A DNA stretch of 64,000 bases from positions 4,565,501 to 4,629,500 of the forward strand of contig NZ_CP083956.1 of the NCBI RefSeq assembly GCF_006442795.2, given 5' to 3'. The notes under the pieces were generated by a model. It worked only from the letters and a program-made list of their open reading frames with translations. It was not told the origin of the DNA and searched no databases. The stretch is from Mesorhizobium sp. B1-1-8. GTDB lineage: Bacteria; Pseudomonadota; Alphaproteobacteria; Rhizobiales; Rhizobiaceae. The translations under genes were made by a program, and so were the position numbers. Shown here in pieces: positions 17,176 through 26,286 of the stretch (the first letter of the stretch is position 1; every line of letters begins with the position of its first letter).

Positions 17176-17472
17176 ATGCTGCGATACGAGATGCAGGATG
17201 AGATCTGGGTCTATCCGGGCAAGGGCGGCTGGCATTTTGTGACGCTGCCGGCCGAGTTCTCGGCGCGCATCAAGGCGGCGATGGCCGGAATGGCACGGCC
17301 CTGGGGCTCGCTTGGCGTGACGGTCGTCATCGGCCGGACCAGATGGCGGACCTCGCTGTTTCCCGACAAGGCATCCAGCAGCCTGTTTTTGCCGATCAAG
17401 GCCTCGGTGCGGCAGCGTGAGGGCCTGAAAGTAGGCGACGTGCCGACGCTGACCATCGAGATCGAGTTGTAG
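17176..17472 (+). CDS. DUF1905 domain protein
   Basis: 98 residues starting MLRYEMQDEIWVYPGKGGWHF. The pattern of aromatic-rich strands (GGWHFVTLPAEFSARIK, PWGSLGVTVVIGRTRWRTSLFP, YLPIK-like LFLPIKASVR and a final GDVPTLTIEIEL) is that of DUF1905, a small beta-barrel domain of unknown role found alone or fused to YdeI-like domains. It lies 38 bp after the GST and may be co-transcribed. Confidence 0.82.
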   Translation: MLRYEMQDEIWVYPGKGGWHFVTLPAEFSARIKAAMAGMARPWGSLGVTVVIGRTRWRTSLFPDKASSSLFLPIKASVRQREGLKVGDVPTLTIEIEL

Positions 17473-17477
17473 GACAC

Positions 17478-17684
17478 CTATTTCGGTCTGTTCTTGTCCA
17501 CCAACCTGACGCAAATCGGGTCGCCCTGCTCCATGCGCGCGCATTGCCATTCCGGCCCGAAGCCGAAATTCTGCTCCAGCTTGGGCACGAATAGCAGGGC
17601 CAGAATGACGGCGCCCAGAAGGACGGCAACGAAGACGATGCCATGGATGTCGCCGCGCCTGAGATTGAGATGAGGCCAGTTCAT
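17478..17684 (-). CDS. Small single-pass membrane protein
   Basis: 68 residues. One transmembrane helix ([20 protein letters not shown]) is followed by a C-terminal segment with two Cys ([19 protein letters not shown]) that probably lies in the periplasm and forms a disulphide. It is convergent with the DUF1905 gene, with 5 bases between stops. Function unknown. Confidence 0.7.
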   Translation of the reverse strand: MNWPHLNLRRGDIHGIVFVAVLLGAVILALLFVPKLEQNFGFGPEWQCARMEQGDPICVRLVDKNRPK

Positions 17685-17863
17685 CGCCTCCGGCTCCGCT
17701 GCCGCAGCGCTCCGGGACTTCGCGCCTCGGGCCTGTGTGCAGCCGTCTAATTATCCCGCAAACATCGGGCTTTGGCCAGACGCCGCCTCCCCTTGGCAAG
17801 GCGGCAGACGGCTTGTATAGAGCCCGCCACTCCAATTTCCATTCCGACAACAAGGACGACCCA

Positions 17864-18286
17864 ATGGCGATCGAACGCACCTTCTCCATGATCAAGCCGG
17901 ACGCGACCAGGCGCAACCTTACGGGCGCCATCACCAAGATGCTGGAAGACGCCGGCCTGCGCATCATCGCATCACGCCGCGTGTGGATGAGCCGCCGCGA
18001 GGCGGAAGGCTTCTATGCCGTGCACAAGGAGCGTCCGTTCTTCGGCGAGCTGGTGGAGTCGATGTCGTCGGGTCCGACTATCGTGCAGGTGCTGGAAGGC
18101 GAGAACGCCATCGCCAGGAACCGCGAGGTGATGGGCGCCACCAATCCTGCCAATGCAGCCGAAGGCACGATCCGCAAGGTGCATGCGCTGTCGATCGGCG
18201 AGAATTCCGTGCACGGCTCGGATGCAGCCGAGACCGCCGCGCAGGAAATCAAATACTGGTTCTCCGACACCGAAATCGTCGGCTGA
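17864..18286 (+). CDS. ndk: Nucleoside diphosphate kinase
   Basis: 140 residues, the exact family length. The start [18 protein letters not shown], the nucleotide-binding KPDA, and the active-site NSVHGSDA (His is the phosphorylated residue) are all present. It transfers the gamma-phosphate among (d)NTPs in the cytoplasm. ATG 17864 begins the canonical N-terminus. An intrinsic terminator follows. Confidence 0.98.
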   Translation: MAIERTFSMIKPDATRRNLTGAITKMLEDAGLRIIASRRVWMSRREAEGFYAVHKERPFFGELVESMSSGPTIVQVLEGENAIARNREVMGATNPANAAEGTIRKVHALSIGENSVHGSDAAETAAQEIKYWFSDTEIVG

Positions 18287-18313
18287 GCCTACAAAAGTTT
18301 CGCTCACGACATG

Positions 18314-18348
18314 AAGGCGGCCTGGTTGCGCCGGAGCCGCCTTTTTTA
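18314..18348 (+). terminator. Rho-independent terminator of ndk
   Basis: Stem aaggcggc / gccgcctt with a 14-base loop, followed by a run of six T. Confidence 0.85.
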
Positions 18349-18451
18349 ACCTGGGTGAATGCCAAGCCAGCCGAAGCACCTATGGTTGTGCTCCCGGCGA
18401 CAGATGGCCCGCAAGCGTCTGTCGCGCTTCCGCCCAACCAGGGAGGACGCG

Positions 18452-18661
18452 ATGATCAGTCCCCGTGTTTCCAAGAGCGGCATTGCCTATCCGGGCGATC
18501 TCGTCCTTTTGAAACGCATCTACGATGAGATCTGCGAAGAGCGCGGCATTGTCGAAGGCAGCCCCGAAGCGTCGGAGCTGGCGATAGAAGCCATGAAGGT
18601 TTTCGGCGCCGGCATTTTCGACGAGCACACGATCAGGCAACGCCTGCGCCTTTGGCGATAG
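18452..18661 (+). CDS. Small conserved hypothetical protein (69 aa)
   Basis: 69 residues from ATG 18452 with ribosome-binding site gggagg. The sequence (ISPRVSKSGIAYPGDLVLLK, then RIYDEICEERGI and EASELAIEAMKVFGAG) is soluble and helical. It matches the style of short rhizobial proteins with an E-x-A-x-x-A-x-x-I motif often seen with DUF982 neighbours. No function known. Confidence 0.7.
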   Translation: MISPRVSKSGIAYPGDLVLLKRIYDEICEERGIVEGSPEASELAIEAMKVFGAGIFDEHTIRQRLRLWR

Positions 18662-18690
18662 GCGAATAGAGGAACCAGGGCGGCTCGGAC

Positions 18691-19029
18691 CTATTCCCCA
18701 TCGCCGTATCGGATCACCTCGACCTTTTCCCTGGTAATCAGGCAGCTCTTCGTCAGCGCCTTGATTTCAGGGATCAGCGCGTCGATCTTTTCCGGCGCGT
18801 CGACGATCTCGACGACGATCGGCAGGTCCTGCGAAAGGCGCAGGATCTTGGCGGTGTGGAGCACGCTCGAACGGCCGAAACCGAGCGGCCCTCTGAGCAC
18901 GGTGGCGCCGGCCATACCGGTCTCGCGCGCCTTGATGACGATTGCCTCATGCAGCGGCTTGCCATCGGCTGCCCTGTCGTCCTCGCCGAAGAAGATCCGC
19001 AGCAGCACGCATTGCGTGGGAAGTTCCAT
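18691..19029 (-). CDS. DUF190 protein of the fluoride operon
   Basis: 112 residues starting MELPTQCVLLRIFFGEDDRA. The body (GKPLHEAIVIKARETGMAGA, TVLRGPLGFGRSS, LPIVVEIVDAPEKIDAL) is DUF190, a PII-like ferredoxin-fold domain repeatedly found next to crcB. It is the last gene of a fluoride-riboswitch operon. The family may modulate the channel or sense a ligand, but its biochemical role is not settled. Confidence 0.9.
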   Translation of the reverse strand: MELPTQCVLLRIFFGEDDRAADGKPLHEAIVIKARETGMAGATVLRGPLGFGRSSVLHTAKILRLSQDLPIVVEIVDAPEKIDALIPEIKALTKSCLITREKVEVIRYGDGE

Positions 19030-19045
19030 GTGTCTTCCTCCCTGA

Positions 19046-19471
19046 TTATCTGTTGGTCGGCAAGCTGTTGATCCTCGCCGCCAGGACGTAGCCCAGCCAG
19101 GCTGCCGCCAGCGACAGCGCGACCACGCTGACAAGATAGGTTGCCGCCAGCCCGACGTCGCCCTCGAACAGCAGGATGAAGGTGTCGAGGCTCATGGCCG
19201 AAAAGGTGGTGAGACCGCCGCAGAAGCCGCCGGTGACGAACTGGCGGCCGGCCGGGCCGACCATCAGGCGGCCGTCGGGCCGGGTCAGCGTGGCAACGGC
19301 CATGATGGCGAAGGAGCCGACGATGTTGACGAAGGCGGTTGCAAGAAGCGCGCTCAAGCCCAGCAGCGAGACGATGAAATAGCCGGACAGGAAGCGGGCC
19401 AGCGAGCCGATCGCCGCGCCGCAGCCGACCGCCAGATAGAGCCGCAAGGCCTGTCCGTCATGGGCTGCCAT
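19046..19471 (-). CDS. crcB: CrcB/Fluc fluoride channel subunit 2
   Basis: 141 residues from ATG 19471 with four transmembrane helices. The channel motif [20 protein letters not shown] and the Asn in [11 protein letters not shown] are conserved. Fluc channels are dual-topology dimers that expel fluoride from the cytoplasm. It follows its paralogue by 4 bp, so the functional channel may be a heterodimer. Confidence 0.94.
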   Translation of the reverse strand: MAAHDGQALRLYLAVGCGAAIGSLARFLSGYFIVSLLGLSALLATAFVNIVGSFAIMAVATLTRPDGRLMVGPAGRQFVTGGFCGGLTTFSAMSLDTFILLFEGDVGLAATYLVSVVALSLAAAWLGYVLAARINSLPTNR

Positions 19472-19475
19472 GATC

Positions 19476-19868
19476 TCACCCCCCCACCCGGACAACGGCC
19501 CAGAAGCCGAGCGCAACGGCAAGCATGCAGAGCGCCGATGATGCGACGATGTTGAAGGCGGCCAGCCGCCGCTCGCCGTCGAGCGCGAGGTTCAGCGTCT
19601 GCAGGCAGAAGGAGGAGACCGTGGTGTAGCCACCGAACAGGCCGACGACGATCAGGTCGCGGACCGGATCGCTGGCAAGGATGCCGCCATGCGCACGCGC
19701 GGCGCCGGCGAAGGCGCCGATCACCAAGGCGCCGGAGACGTTGACCACCAGCGTGCCCCACGGAAAGGTTTCGCCGACGCTGCGGCCGACGAGGCCGGAC
19801 AGGAAAAAGCGGGAAATGCCGCCGAAGAACCCGCCAATCAGGACCAGGGCGCAAGCCGCAAAGGTCAT
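19476..19868 (-). CDS. crcB: CrcB/Fluc fluoride channel subunit 1
   Basis: 130 residues from ATG 19868 ([20 protein letters not shown]), preceded by aaagg. The motif [20 protein letters not shown] and the pore Asn in [12 protein letters not shown] are visible. It is the first gene behind the fluoride riboswitch and forms a pair with the next crcB, the heterodimer-type arrangement. Confidence 0.93.
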   Translation of the reverse strand: MTFAACALVLIGGFFGGISRFFLSGLVGRSVGETFPWGTLVVNVSGALVIGAFAGAARAHGGILASDPVRDLIVVGLFGGYTTVSSFCLQTLNLALDGERRLAAFNIVASSALCMLAVALGFWAVVRVGG

Positions 19869-19969
19869 CGCTTCATTGCCTTTCCACAAGCGATCCCGTG
19901 CGGGAATCGCGTCGACAAAGCAGGCATGATCCGTGCGGAGAAAAATAGCCCCTGCCGCGCCGGAGACGC

Positions 19970-20024
19970 CTTGCAGGAGTCATTAGCCCGTCATGGGCGG
20001 TTTCGGGGGAACCCCATCCCCATC
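19970..20024 (-). promoter_or_regulatory. Fluoride riboswitch (crcB motif RNA)
   Basis: On the minus strand, about 100-150 bases before crcB, the sequence runs ggggatggggttcccccg, aaaccgcccatgacgggc, taatgactcctgca. This matches the fluoride aptamer: the GGNGAUGG...CCCGCC-type P1 pairing region, the second hairpin (gccc-atga-cgggc) and the invariant AUGACUCCU-like 3' strand that pairs back to the first loop. Together with two crcB genes downstream the identification is strong. It should turn the operon on when fluoride is bound. Confidence 0.93.
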
Positions 20025-20127
20025 TTTTCGCGGACGAAACTAGGAGCTTGCGGCGATCCGGTCAATCGGGCGCAGCTCAAGGGGTCGGCGGCGGGTCGCA
20101 AGGTCGGCACGCCGCATATCGAGAAAG

Positions 20128-20149
20128 GCCCGCCGCCCCTCGCGGCGGG
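20128..20149 (-). terminator. Probable terminator of the 88-aa exported protein
   Basis: On the minus strand, stem cccgccgc / gcggcggg with a short loop is followed by cctttctc, a weak T tract. Confidence 0.5.
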
Positions 20150-20155
20150 TCGAAG

Positions 20156-20422
20156 TCACTTCGCCTGGCGCTCTTTCACATTCGCATGATCGTTCGCCGC
20201 CGCCGTGTCGGTGGCCGGCGTCTTTGTCTCCTCGCCGGTGAACGGACTGCCCTGTCCAGGCGCGAGGTCGCCGCTATGACCGGCCTTGTTGGTCTGGAAG
20301 GGCTGGCTGTCAGGGCTGAGGCCATGCTGCATAGCATTGAACAGATGATCGTCCGCCCTGGCAAAGCCTGCGAACGCAATCAGCGATACGCCTGTGGCGA
20401 GGATGAGCGCGTGCTTTTTCAT
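20156..20422 (-). CDS. Small exported hypothetical protein
   Basis: 88 residues from ATG 20422 with ribosome-binding site aaggag. A signal peptide (MKKHALILATGVSLIAFAGF, cleavage near ARA-DD) is followed by a polar, low-complexity mature region (HGLSPDSQPFQTNKAGHSGD, ETKTPATDTAAANDHANVK). It is probably an unstructured periplasmic protein. No family recognised. Confidence 0.7.
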   Translation of the reverse strand: MKKHALILATGVSLIAFAGFARADDHLFNAMQHGLSPDSQPFQTNKAGHSGDLAPGQGSPFTGEETKTPATDTAAANDHANVKERQAK

Positions 20423-20569
20423 CTCTGGACTCCTTTGAGTTGCCAGATCGAGCCGCATTCGGTCTGGCGGTTTCGGTGAAGGGATACCCTCGAGCTATCC
20501 CGTTGCCTTACCCGCCGTTCTGAAAAGGAAACGCATCGCACGACCGGATTATTCCCGACAATCGTGCAT

Positions 20570-20683
20570 TCAGCGGATCAGCGGCGTGCCCCAGAGATCG
20601 CCGGGCAGCGTCTTCAATTCCTGAAAGCGCTTCGACCTGACGCCGGCACCGCCGCCACCGCAGGCCTGATCCTTCCAGACTAT
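20570..20683 (-). other. Open in-frame tail behind the META-domain gene
   Basis: Directly after the stop codon of the next gene the same frame stays open for 37 codons to a stop at 20570, with strongly GC-rich third positions (IVWKDQACGGGG..., ...LKTLPGDLWGTPLIR). There is no start codon inside. It may be the remains of a longer C-terminus cut off by a nonsense mutation, or chance. Confidence 0.3.
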
Positions 20684-21451
20684 TCAACTGGCGGCGTTGA
20701 AACGCAGGATGTCGCGCCCGTCCTTGTCGGCGATGGTGAGCTTGCCGGCGTCGATCTTGTAGGACGCCGCCTTGGTCAGCGCGTCGAACAGCGCCTTCTC
20801 CTCAGCCATCACCCCGGGTGCGCAGGCCATGCGGGTCGAACCGATATCGCTGATGGCGACCATCGAACCGTCGACCTTGGCGGTGGCGAAATAAGTGTTG
20901 CAGGGACCCTTGCCGCCGGCCTTGCCGGCCTCGCTGATGCGGAAGGTCGCCTGCGGCTCGGCGATGACGCCGATGCCGTCGATATATTCGATCAGCCAGC
21001 TCTGATTGTAGAGCGATGCGGCCTCCGGTTCGGTCGCCGGCGCCGCCATTTTCATGACGATGCTCTGCGGCTTGCCGACGAGCGGATCGACCTCATGCCT
21101 GGCGTCGGTGATGAACAGCAGCCTGCCGTCGACGGTGATGCGGGCCTGCAGCGCATAGGTCCTGGCCGGCCGGATCGCCTTCGGATCGAAGCCGATCTCG
21201 AAGCGGATCGGGACCTGGCCGGCCGCCATGAGCTTGCGCTGGCCGATCACCATTGCCGGCGCATCGGACTGCGACACGTCGGCGAGCTCGACCGAGAGCA
21301 CCGCATGCGGCGGCAGCGCGATACGCTCGCGATAGGTCACCTCGCCGGCAATCGTCTGTTCGGCGGCACCGGAAAGTTCCGGCACGGCGAGCACGCCGAC
21401 CACCAGCGGCACCAGCCCGAAGATGAAGAATTCGGCGATCCTGTCCAGCAT
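20684..21451 (-). CDS. Exported YbaY-like plus META/HslJ domain protein
   Basis: 255 residues. After an N-terminal signal/anchor (FIFGLVPLVVGVLAVPELS) come two domains. Residues about 33-135 (GEVTYRERIALPPHAVLSVEL, FEIGFDPKAIRP) match the YbaY/YscW-type beta domain; residues about 145-250 (SWLIEYIDGIGVI, GPCNTYFATAKVDGSMVAI, STRMACAPGVMAEE) match the META/HslJ heat-shock lipoprotein domain. It is probably a periplasmic envelope-stress protein. The same frame stays open past its stop (see 20570-20683). Confidence 0.85.
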   Translation of the reverse strand: MLDRIAEFFIFGLVPLVVGVLAVPELSGAAEQTIAGEVTYRERIALPPHAVLSVELADVSQSDAPAMVIGQRKLMAAGQVPIRFEIGFDPKAIRPARTYALQARITVDGRLLFITDARHEVDPLVGKPQSIVMKMAAPATEPEAASLYNQSWLIEYIDGIGVIAEPQATFRISEAGKAGGKGPCNTYFATAKVDGSMVAISDIGSTRMACAPGVMAEEKALFDALTKAASYKIDAGKLTIADKDGRDILRFNAAS

Positions 21452-21526
21452 GACCCTGCTCCGCCAAGCAAATCAAACCGATTGCAAGGTCTGGAAGGAT
21501 TGCGGTCGTTCAATGGCAAACCGGAT

Positions 21527-22015
21527 TTATTTGCCCGGTGTCTTCCAGCGGTCGGCCGCCTGGTCGTCGGCTTCCTTGGCCTCGACCCAGCCGCCTTCGG
21601 AACCGTCGGCGCGGTGCTCCTTCTTCCAGAAGGGCGCGCGTGATTTCAAATAATCCATCAGGAAATTCGCCGCCTCGAAGGCCGCCTGCCGGTGCGCCGA
21701 GGCCGCCACAACCAGCACGATGTTGTCGCCCGGGGCTATTTTTCCGTGGCGGTGGATGACGGTCAGCCCCTGCAGCGGCCAGCGGGCAACCGCCTCGGCG
21801 GCGATGCGGCCGATCTCGGCCTCGGCCATGCCGGGATAGTGCTCGAGCTCGAGCGCCGCAAGCTTGCCCTGCTCGTCGCGGCAAAGGCCTGAGAAGGTGA
21901 CCACGGCCCCGATGTCGGCGCGGCCTTTGGTCAGGCCGTCGATCTCGGCGGCGACGTCGAAATCCTCGCGCTGGATGCGGATGGCAGGCACCACGGCACC
22001 GGGCATGTCAGCCAC
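21527..22015 (-). CDS. moaE: Molybdopterin synthase catalytic (large) subunit
   Basis: 162 residues. Conserved MoaE features are GAVVTFSGLCRDE, LELEHYPGMAEAEI, the Lys/His-rich HRHGKIAPGDNIVLV, and the C-terminal RAPFWKKEH. With MoaD it converts cyclic pyranopterin monophosphate into molybdopterin. GTG 22015 overlaps the moaD stop; ATG 22006, one base after that stop, is an equally good start. The oxidoreductase at the window's edge would use the cofactor. Confidence 0.95.
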   Translation of the reverse strand: MADMPGAVVPAIRIQREDFDVAAEIDGLTKGRADIGAVVTFSGLCRDEQGKLAALELEHYPGMAEAEIGRIAAEAVARWPLQGLTVIHRHGKIAPGDNIVLVVAASAHRQAAFEAANFLMDYLKSRAPFWKKEHRADGSEGGWVEAKEADDQAADRWKTPGK

Positions 22016-22265
22016 CGGTCATCGGCGGGAACAGCGCGATCTCGCGCGCGCCGGCTATTCTTTCGCGATGGCCGACATGTTCCTGGTTGATGGCGACCCG
22101 AATGACGTCCGGATATTGCAGCGCGTTTTCATACTCCTCACCGCGCGACTTCAGCCAGCGCAGCAAGTCGGCCACGGTCTCGATGCCGGCGGGCAGCTCG
22201 ACATCCTCCTCCGGCTTGCCGATCCGCTCACGCACCCAGGCGAAATAGATGAGCTTGGTCGACAT
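22008..22265 (-). CDS. moaD: Molybdopterin synthase sulfur carrier (small) subunit
   Basis: 85 residues from ATG 22265 (MSTKLIYFAWVRERIG). It has the ubiquitin-like fold signature and ends in Gly-Gly (PPMTGG), the thiocarboxylate site. It overlaps moaE and follows pgsA by a single base, an order conserved in rhizobia. Confidence 0.94.
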   Translation of the reverse strand: MSTKLIYFAWVRERIGKPEEDVELPAGIETVADLLRWLKSRGEEYENALQYPDVIRVAINQEHVGHRERIAGAREIALFPPMTGG

Positions 22266-22266
22266 C

Positions 22267-22863
22267 TCACTCGTCCATGATGTGCTTGAGGCCGGCACGG
22301 AAATAATCGTAGCCGGTGTAAAGGGTGACCAGCGCCGCGACCCACAACAGCACCAGGCCGGTCTGCGTAGTCAGCGGGAAGATCTTGTCGCCGGCGGGAC
22401 CGGCGAGCAGGAAAGCGATGGCGATCATCTGGATGGTGGTCTTCCACTTGGCGAGCTGGGTGACCGGCACCGAAACCTTCAAGGCCGCCAGATATTCGCG
22501 CAGGCCCGAAACCAGGATCTCGCGGCACAGAATGATGATGGCCGCCCACAGCGACCAGCCAGCGATACCGGCATGGCGGTCGGTGTCGGCGGCAAGCAAG
22601 AGCAGGCAAGTGGCGACCAGCAGCTTGTCGGCGATCGGGTCGAGCATCTTGCCGATGTTGGAGGTCTGCTGCCAGGCGCGCGCCAGATAGCCGTCGAAAT
22701 AATCGGTGATGGAGGCGAGCAGAAAAATGATCAGCGCCGACCAGCGGGCGAAGTCGGAAGACTTCAGATGGCCTTCGAGGAAGAAGCACAGCACCACCAG
22801 CGGCACCGCGACAATGCGGGCGTAGGTGAGGATGTTCGGCAGGTTGAACGCGCGCTGGACCAT
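22267..22863 (-). CDS. pgsA: CDP-diacylglycerol-glycerol-3-phosphate 3-phosphatidyltransferase
   Basis: 198 residues from ATG 22863 (MVQRAFNLPNILTYARI); a TTG 45 bases upstream is possible. It has about six membrane helices and the CDP-alcohol phosphotransferase motif, seen as DYFDGYLARA, GKMLDPIADK. It makes phosphatidylglycerol phosphate, the precursor of phosphatidylglycerol and cardiolipin, in the inner membrane. Confidence 0.95.
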   Translation of the reverse strand: MVQRAFNLPNILTYARIVAVPLVVLCFFLEGHLKSSDFARWSALIIFLLASITDYFDGYLARAWQQTSNIGKMLDPIADKLLVATCLLLLAADTDRHAGIAGWSLWAAIIILCREILVSGLREYLAALKVSVPVTQLAKWKTTIQMIAIAFLLAGPAGDKIFPLTTQTGLVLLWVAALVTLYTGYDYFRAGLKHIMDE

Positions 22864-23015
22864 TCGTCTCGGGAACTCTCTTAGCTGCGTACTCAAATCA
22901 GAAGCCAATGTGGGGGGTCAACAGGCGAGATTCGATTGGCCAGCGAAATCGCTTGAGAGGGATGCCTCGCGCCGGCATCTCGCAGCGATGCTACACCACC
23001 CTTCACGTGCCCCGG

Positions 23016-25115
23016 TCAACTCTCGTGAAAGTGATTGTAGACGAGCTTCGCCACGTGCTCGGAAATGCCGTCGACCTTGACCAGGTCCTCGACCGCGGCG
23101 CGGCTGACCGCCTTGGCGGTGCCGAATGCGAGCAGCAGCGCGCGCTTGCGGCCCGGCCCTATGCCGGCGATCTCGTCGAGCGGGCTCTTGACCATCTCCT
23201 TCTTGCGCCGCGCCCGGTGCGAGCCGATGGCGAAGCGGTGCACCTCGTCGCGCAGGCGCTGGACGAAATAAAGCACGGGATCGCGCACCGGCAGGGTGAA
23301 GGAGTCCCTGCCCTTGACGAAGAAGCGCTCGCGCCCGGCGTCGCGGTCCTGGCCCTTGGCGATGCCAATCGCCACGACGCGGTCCTCGATGCCGAGATCG
23401 GCGAGGATCTGGCGCACCGCCGTCATCTGGCCCTGGCCGCCGTCGATCAGGATGACGTCGGGCCAGGCCGGGAAGCTGCCGTTTCCCCCGATCAGGTCCT
23501 CGGACGCGTGGTCTTCGGCTTCCGCGCCCGCCCCGCCCGAAGGTTGGGCGTCACCATGCTCGCGCAGCAGGCGCGAAAAACGCCGCTCCATCACCTCGCG
23601 CATCATGCCGAAATCGTCGCCAGGCGTGATCTCGGTCGAGCGGATGTTGAATTTCCGGTACTGGTTCTTCACGAAGCCTTCCGGCCCGGCGACGACCATT
23701 GCGCCGACCGCATTGGTGCCCATGATGTGCGAGTTGTCGTAGACCTCGATGCGCACCGGCGGCTTTGCCAGGCCGAAGGTCTCGGCGAAACCTTGCAGCA
23801 GCCGCGCCTGCGTCGAGGTTTCGGCGAGCCGGCGGCCGAGCGCCTCGCGCGCATTCTGCAGCGCATTGTCGGTCAAATCCTTCTTCTCGCCACGCTGCGG
23901 CACCGAGATCGCTATCCTGCGCCCGGCGCGGGTGGAGAGCGCCTCGGCGAGCAGCTCCTGTTCCTGCACGGCTTGGGAAAGGAGGAGTGTCCGCGCGGGC
24001 AGCTTGTCGTCGTAGAACTGCGCCAGGAATGAGCCCAGCACTTCCGCTCCCTCCAGCGCCGGGTCGGCCTTGGGGAAATAGGCGCGGTTGCCCCAGTTCT
24101 GGCCGGTGCGGAAGAAGAACACCTGGATGCAGACCTGGCCGCCTTCCTGATGGATGGCGAAGACGTCGGCCTCCTCCACCGTCTGCGGATTGATGCCCTG
24201 ATGCGCCTGGACATGAGAGAGCGCCGCCAGGCGATCGCGATAAATGGCGGCGCGTTCGAAGTCGAGCTCTGCCGAGGCTTGCTGCATGGCGGCAGAAATC
24301 TCGGTCTTCACTTTCTGGCTGCGGCCGGAGAGAAACTCCTTCGCCTCGGCGACGAGCTCGGCATAGTCCTGATGCGAGATCTCGCCGGTGCAAGGGCCGG
24401 CGCAACGCTTGATCTGGTAAAGCAGGCAGGGCCGGGTGCGGTTCTCGTAGAAGGAGTCCGTGCAGCTCCGCAGCAGGAAGGCGCGCTGCAGGGAATTGAT
24501 GGTGCGCCCCACCGCGCCGGCCGAGGCGAAGGGCCCGAAATAGTCGCCCTTGCGCGAGCGCGCGCCGCGATGCTTGTAGATGCCGGGCGAGACGTGGTCG
24601 CCGGTCAAGAGGATATAAGGGAACGACTTGTCGTCCCGCATCAGCACGTTGAAACGGGGTCGCAGCCGCTTGATGAGGTTGGCCTCGAGCAGCAGCGCCT
24701 CGATTTCGGTGCGGGTGACGACGAACTCCATCGTCGCCGTCTCGCGCACCATGCGGCCGATGCGGGCGGTGTGGAAGCGCCCTTGCGCATAATTGGTGAC
24801 GCGCTTCTTCAGGCTGCGCGCCTTGCCGACATAGAGCACGTCGCCGGCGGCGTTCATCATCCGGTAGACGCCGGGCTGATTGGGCAGCCGCTTGACCAAG
24901 GTCTGGATCACCTCGGCGCCGACCATGCCGTCGGCGTCGCCGGCATGCGGCGTCCAGTCGATCGCGGTGAAGGCGACATCGGGGCCGACCGGGACGGCTT
25001 CGGGCTCGACGATCTCCTCGGCCGCCTCGTCCTCAATGTCGACATCGGGGTCGATATCGGGCGGCAGGTCGTCGGCGGCGCCGTTGCGTCGGTTTTTTTG
25101 GGCTGCGGGACTCAT
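23016..25115 (-). CDS. uvrC: UvrABC excinuclease subunit C
   Basis: 699 residues from ATG 25115, which overlaps the upstream SDR stop by four bases (ATGA). Domains in order: a variable acidic N-terminal extension of about 65 residues, GIY-YIG nuclease ([21 protein letters not shown]), Cys-rich region ([15 protein letters not shown]), UVR motif ([15 protein letters not shown]), RNase-H-like endonuclease half ([22 protein letters not shown]) and C-terminal helix-hairpin-helix pair ([23 protein letters not shown]). It makes the dual incisions of nucleotide excision repair. Confidence 0.97.
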   Translation of the reverse strand: MSPAAQKNRRNGAADDLPPDIDPDVDIEDEAAEEIVEPEAVPVGPDVAFTAIDWTPHAGDADGMVGAEVIQTLVKRLPNQPGVYRMMNAAGDVLYVGKARSLKKRVTNYAQGRFHTARIGRMVRETATMEFVVTRTEIEALLLEANLIKRLRPRFNVLMRDDKSFPYILLTGDHVSPGIYKHRGARSRKGDYFGPFASAGAVGRTINSLQRAFLLRSCTDSFYENRTRPCLLYQIKRCAGPCTGEISHQDYAELVAEAKEFLSGRSQKVKTEISAAMQQASAELDFERAAIYRDRLAALSHVQAHQGINPQTVEEADVFAIHQEGGQVCIQVFFFRTGQNWGNRAYFPKADPALEGAEVLGSFLAQFYDDKLPARTLLLSQAVQEQELLAEALSTRAGRRIAISVPQRGEKKDLTDNALQNAREALGRRLAETSTQARLLQGFAETFGLAKPPVRIEVYDNSHIMGTNAVGAMVVAGPEGFVKNQYRKFNIRSTEITPGDDFGMMREVMERRFSRLLREHGDAQPSGGAGAEAEDHASEDLIGGNGSFPAWPDVILIDGGQGQMTAVRQILADLGIEDRVVAIGIAKGQDRDAGRERFFVKGRDSFTLPVRDPVLYFVQRLRDEVHRFAIGSHRARRKKEMVKSPLDEIAGIGPGRKRALLLAFGTAKAVSRAAVEDLVKVDGISEHVAKLVYNHFHES

Positions 25116-25876
25116 TCCACCATGCCTGTCACATCGGGCGTCTGCCATGCAAGATGCTGGCCGCCGTCGAGCGCGATCATCTGGCCGGTGACGGAGCGCG
25201 CCTGCCAGAGATAGCGGATGGTAGCGCCGAATTCCGGCAATTGCGGGCCGCGCTTCAGGATCAGACCTTCGACCTGCTTGCCGAAGTCATCGTCGTCCTG
25301 GTGCTTGTTCTTCAGCGTCGGGCCGGGACCGATGGCGTTGACGCGAATGCGAGGTCCGAGCGCCTGCGCCAGCATCTGGGTCTGCGTCCACAGCGCCGAC
25401 TTCGACAGCGCATAGGAAAAATAGCGCGGCGTCGGCCGCCAGACGCGCTGGTCGACGATGTTGACGATCAGCCCCTCCTCGCCTTCCGGCAAGGCGCGGG
25501 CGAAGTTCTGCGCCAGCAGCGCCGGCGCCTTGACGTGGATGGCGAAGTGGCGGTCCCAGGCCTGCCAGTCGAAATCCTCGACACGGTCGTCGACGAACAG
25601 CGAGGCGTTGTTGACAAGCAGCGTAACCGGCCCGAGCGCCGCCTCCGATCGGCCGACGAGATCGCCGACCGCGTCCATGTCGGTGAGGTCGGCAGCGACC
25701 ACCGCGGCGCGGCCGCCCGCGTCCTTGATACGCCTGGCCAGTGCCTCGGCCTCGTCGGCCGAGCGGTTGGCGTGGATGGCGACAGCGAAGCCGTGCGCTG
25801 CCAAATCCTCGACGATCGCCTTGCCGATCCGTTTTGCCCCACCCGTCACCAGCGCCACGGCGGTGGCCTTCTTCAT
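25112..25876 (-). CDS. Short-chain dehydrogenase/reductase (pteridine-reductase-like)
   Basis: 254 residues. Rossmann motif TGGAKRIG (residues 11-18), NNAS (about 90), and catalytic Tyr/Lys in YALSK (about 155-160). The Arg in the cofactor loop recalls the FolM/PTR1 pteridine-reductase branch, but this is not decisive. It overlaps uvrC by four bases, so the two are co-transcribed. Confidence 0.88.
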   Translation of the reverse strand: MKKATAVALVTGGAKRIGKAIVEDLAAHGFAVAIHANRSADEAEALARRIKDAGGRAAVVAADLTDMDAVGDLVGRSEAALGPVTLLVNNASLFVDDRVEDFDWQAWDRHFAIHVKAPALLAQNFARALPEGEEGLIVNIVDQRVWRPTPRYFSYALSKSALWTQTQMLAQALGPRIRVNAIGPGPTLKNKHQDDDDFGKQVEGLILKRGPQLPEFGATIRYLWQARSVTGQMIALDGGQHLAWQTPDVTGMVE

Positions 25877-26286
25877 CTGTCAATCCCTTAATCGGCGCCA
25901 CGATTCCGGCAGCCGGCACAATATGGCGGGCTGAGCGGTTAAAAGCCATTTCCACCTGGGGCAGGAATGTGGCGAAGCGGCCCATGGCCTAATTATCCGG
26001 CCCGGATTCGGGCGCGGCATAGCGTAATATATGGCGCCGAACCCCTTGAACCAAGCCATGTGCAGCGCAACATGATTAGCCTGCTGACATTCGCTGTTGC
26101 GAAGATGCAACGTCAAGGTTCGGCCTTATTCGTGCCGGGGAATGACCCAAGTTCAGGTTCGCTTCAGCCGCATTTCAGCACGACATTTGGAACCGTTAGA
26201 CGTCAGGCCCGTTTATCCCCCCGGACGGGCCGGGGCGTTTCTGAACGTAAAAGCCTAGTGTCTTGTGGCTTAAGGAGTAGACAACA
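25877..26286. other. 410-bp intergenic region and leader of the outer-membrane protein gene
   Basis: No gene seen. The right half should carry the promoter and leader of the strongly expressed outer-membrane protein gene that follows; a pyrimidine/purine-rich palindrome (cccgtttatccccccgg, acgggccgggg) occurs at 26209-26236 and a Shine-Dalgarno (aaggag) at 26272. Promoter hexamers could not be fixed. Confidence 0.4.
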
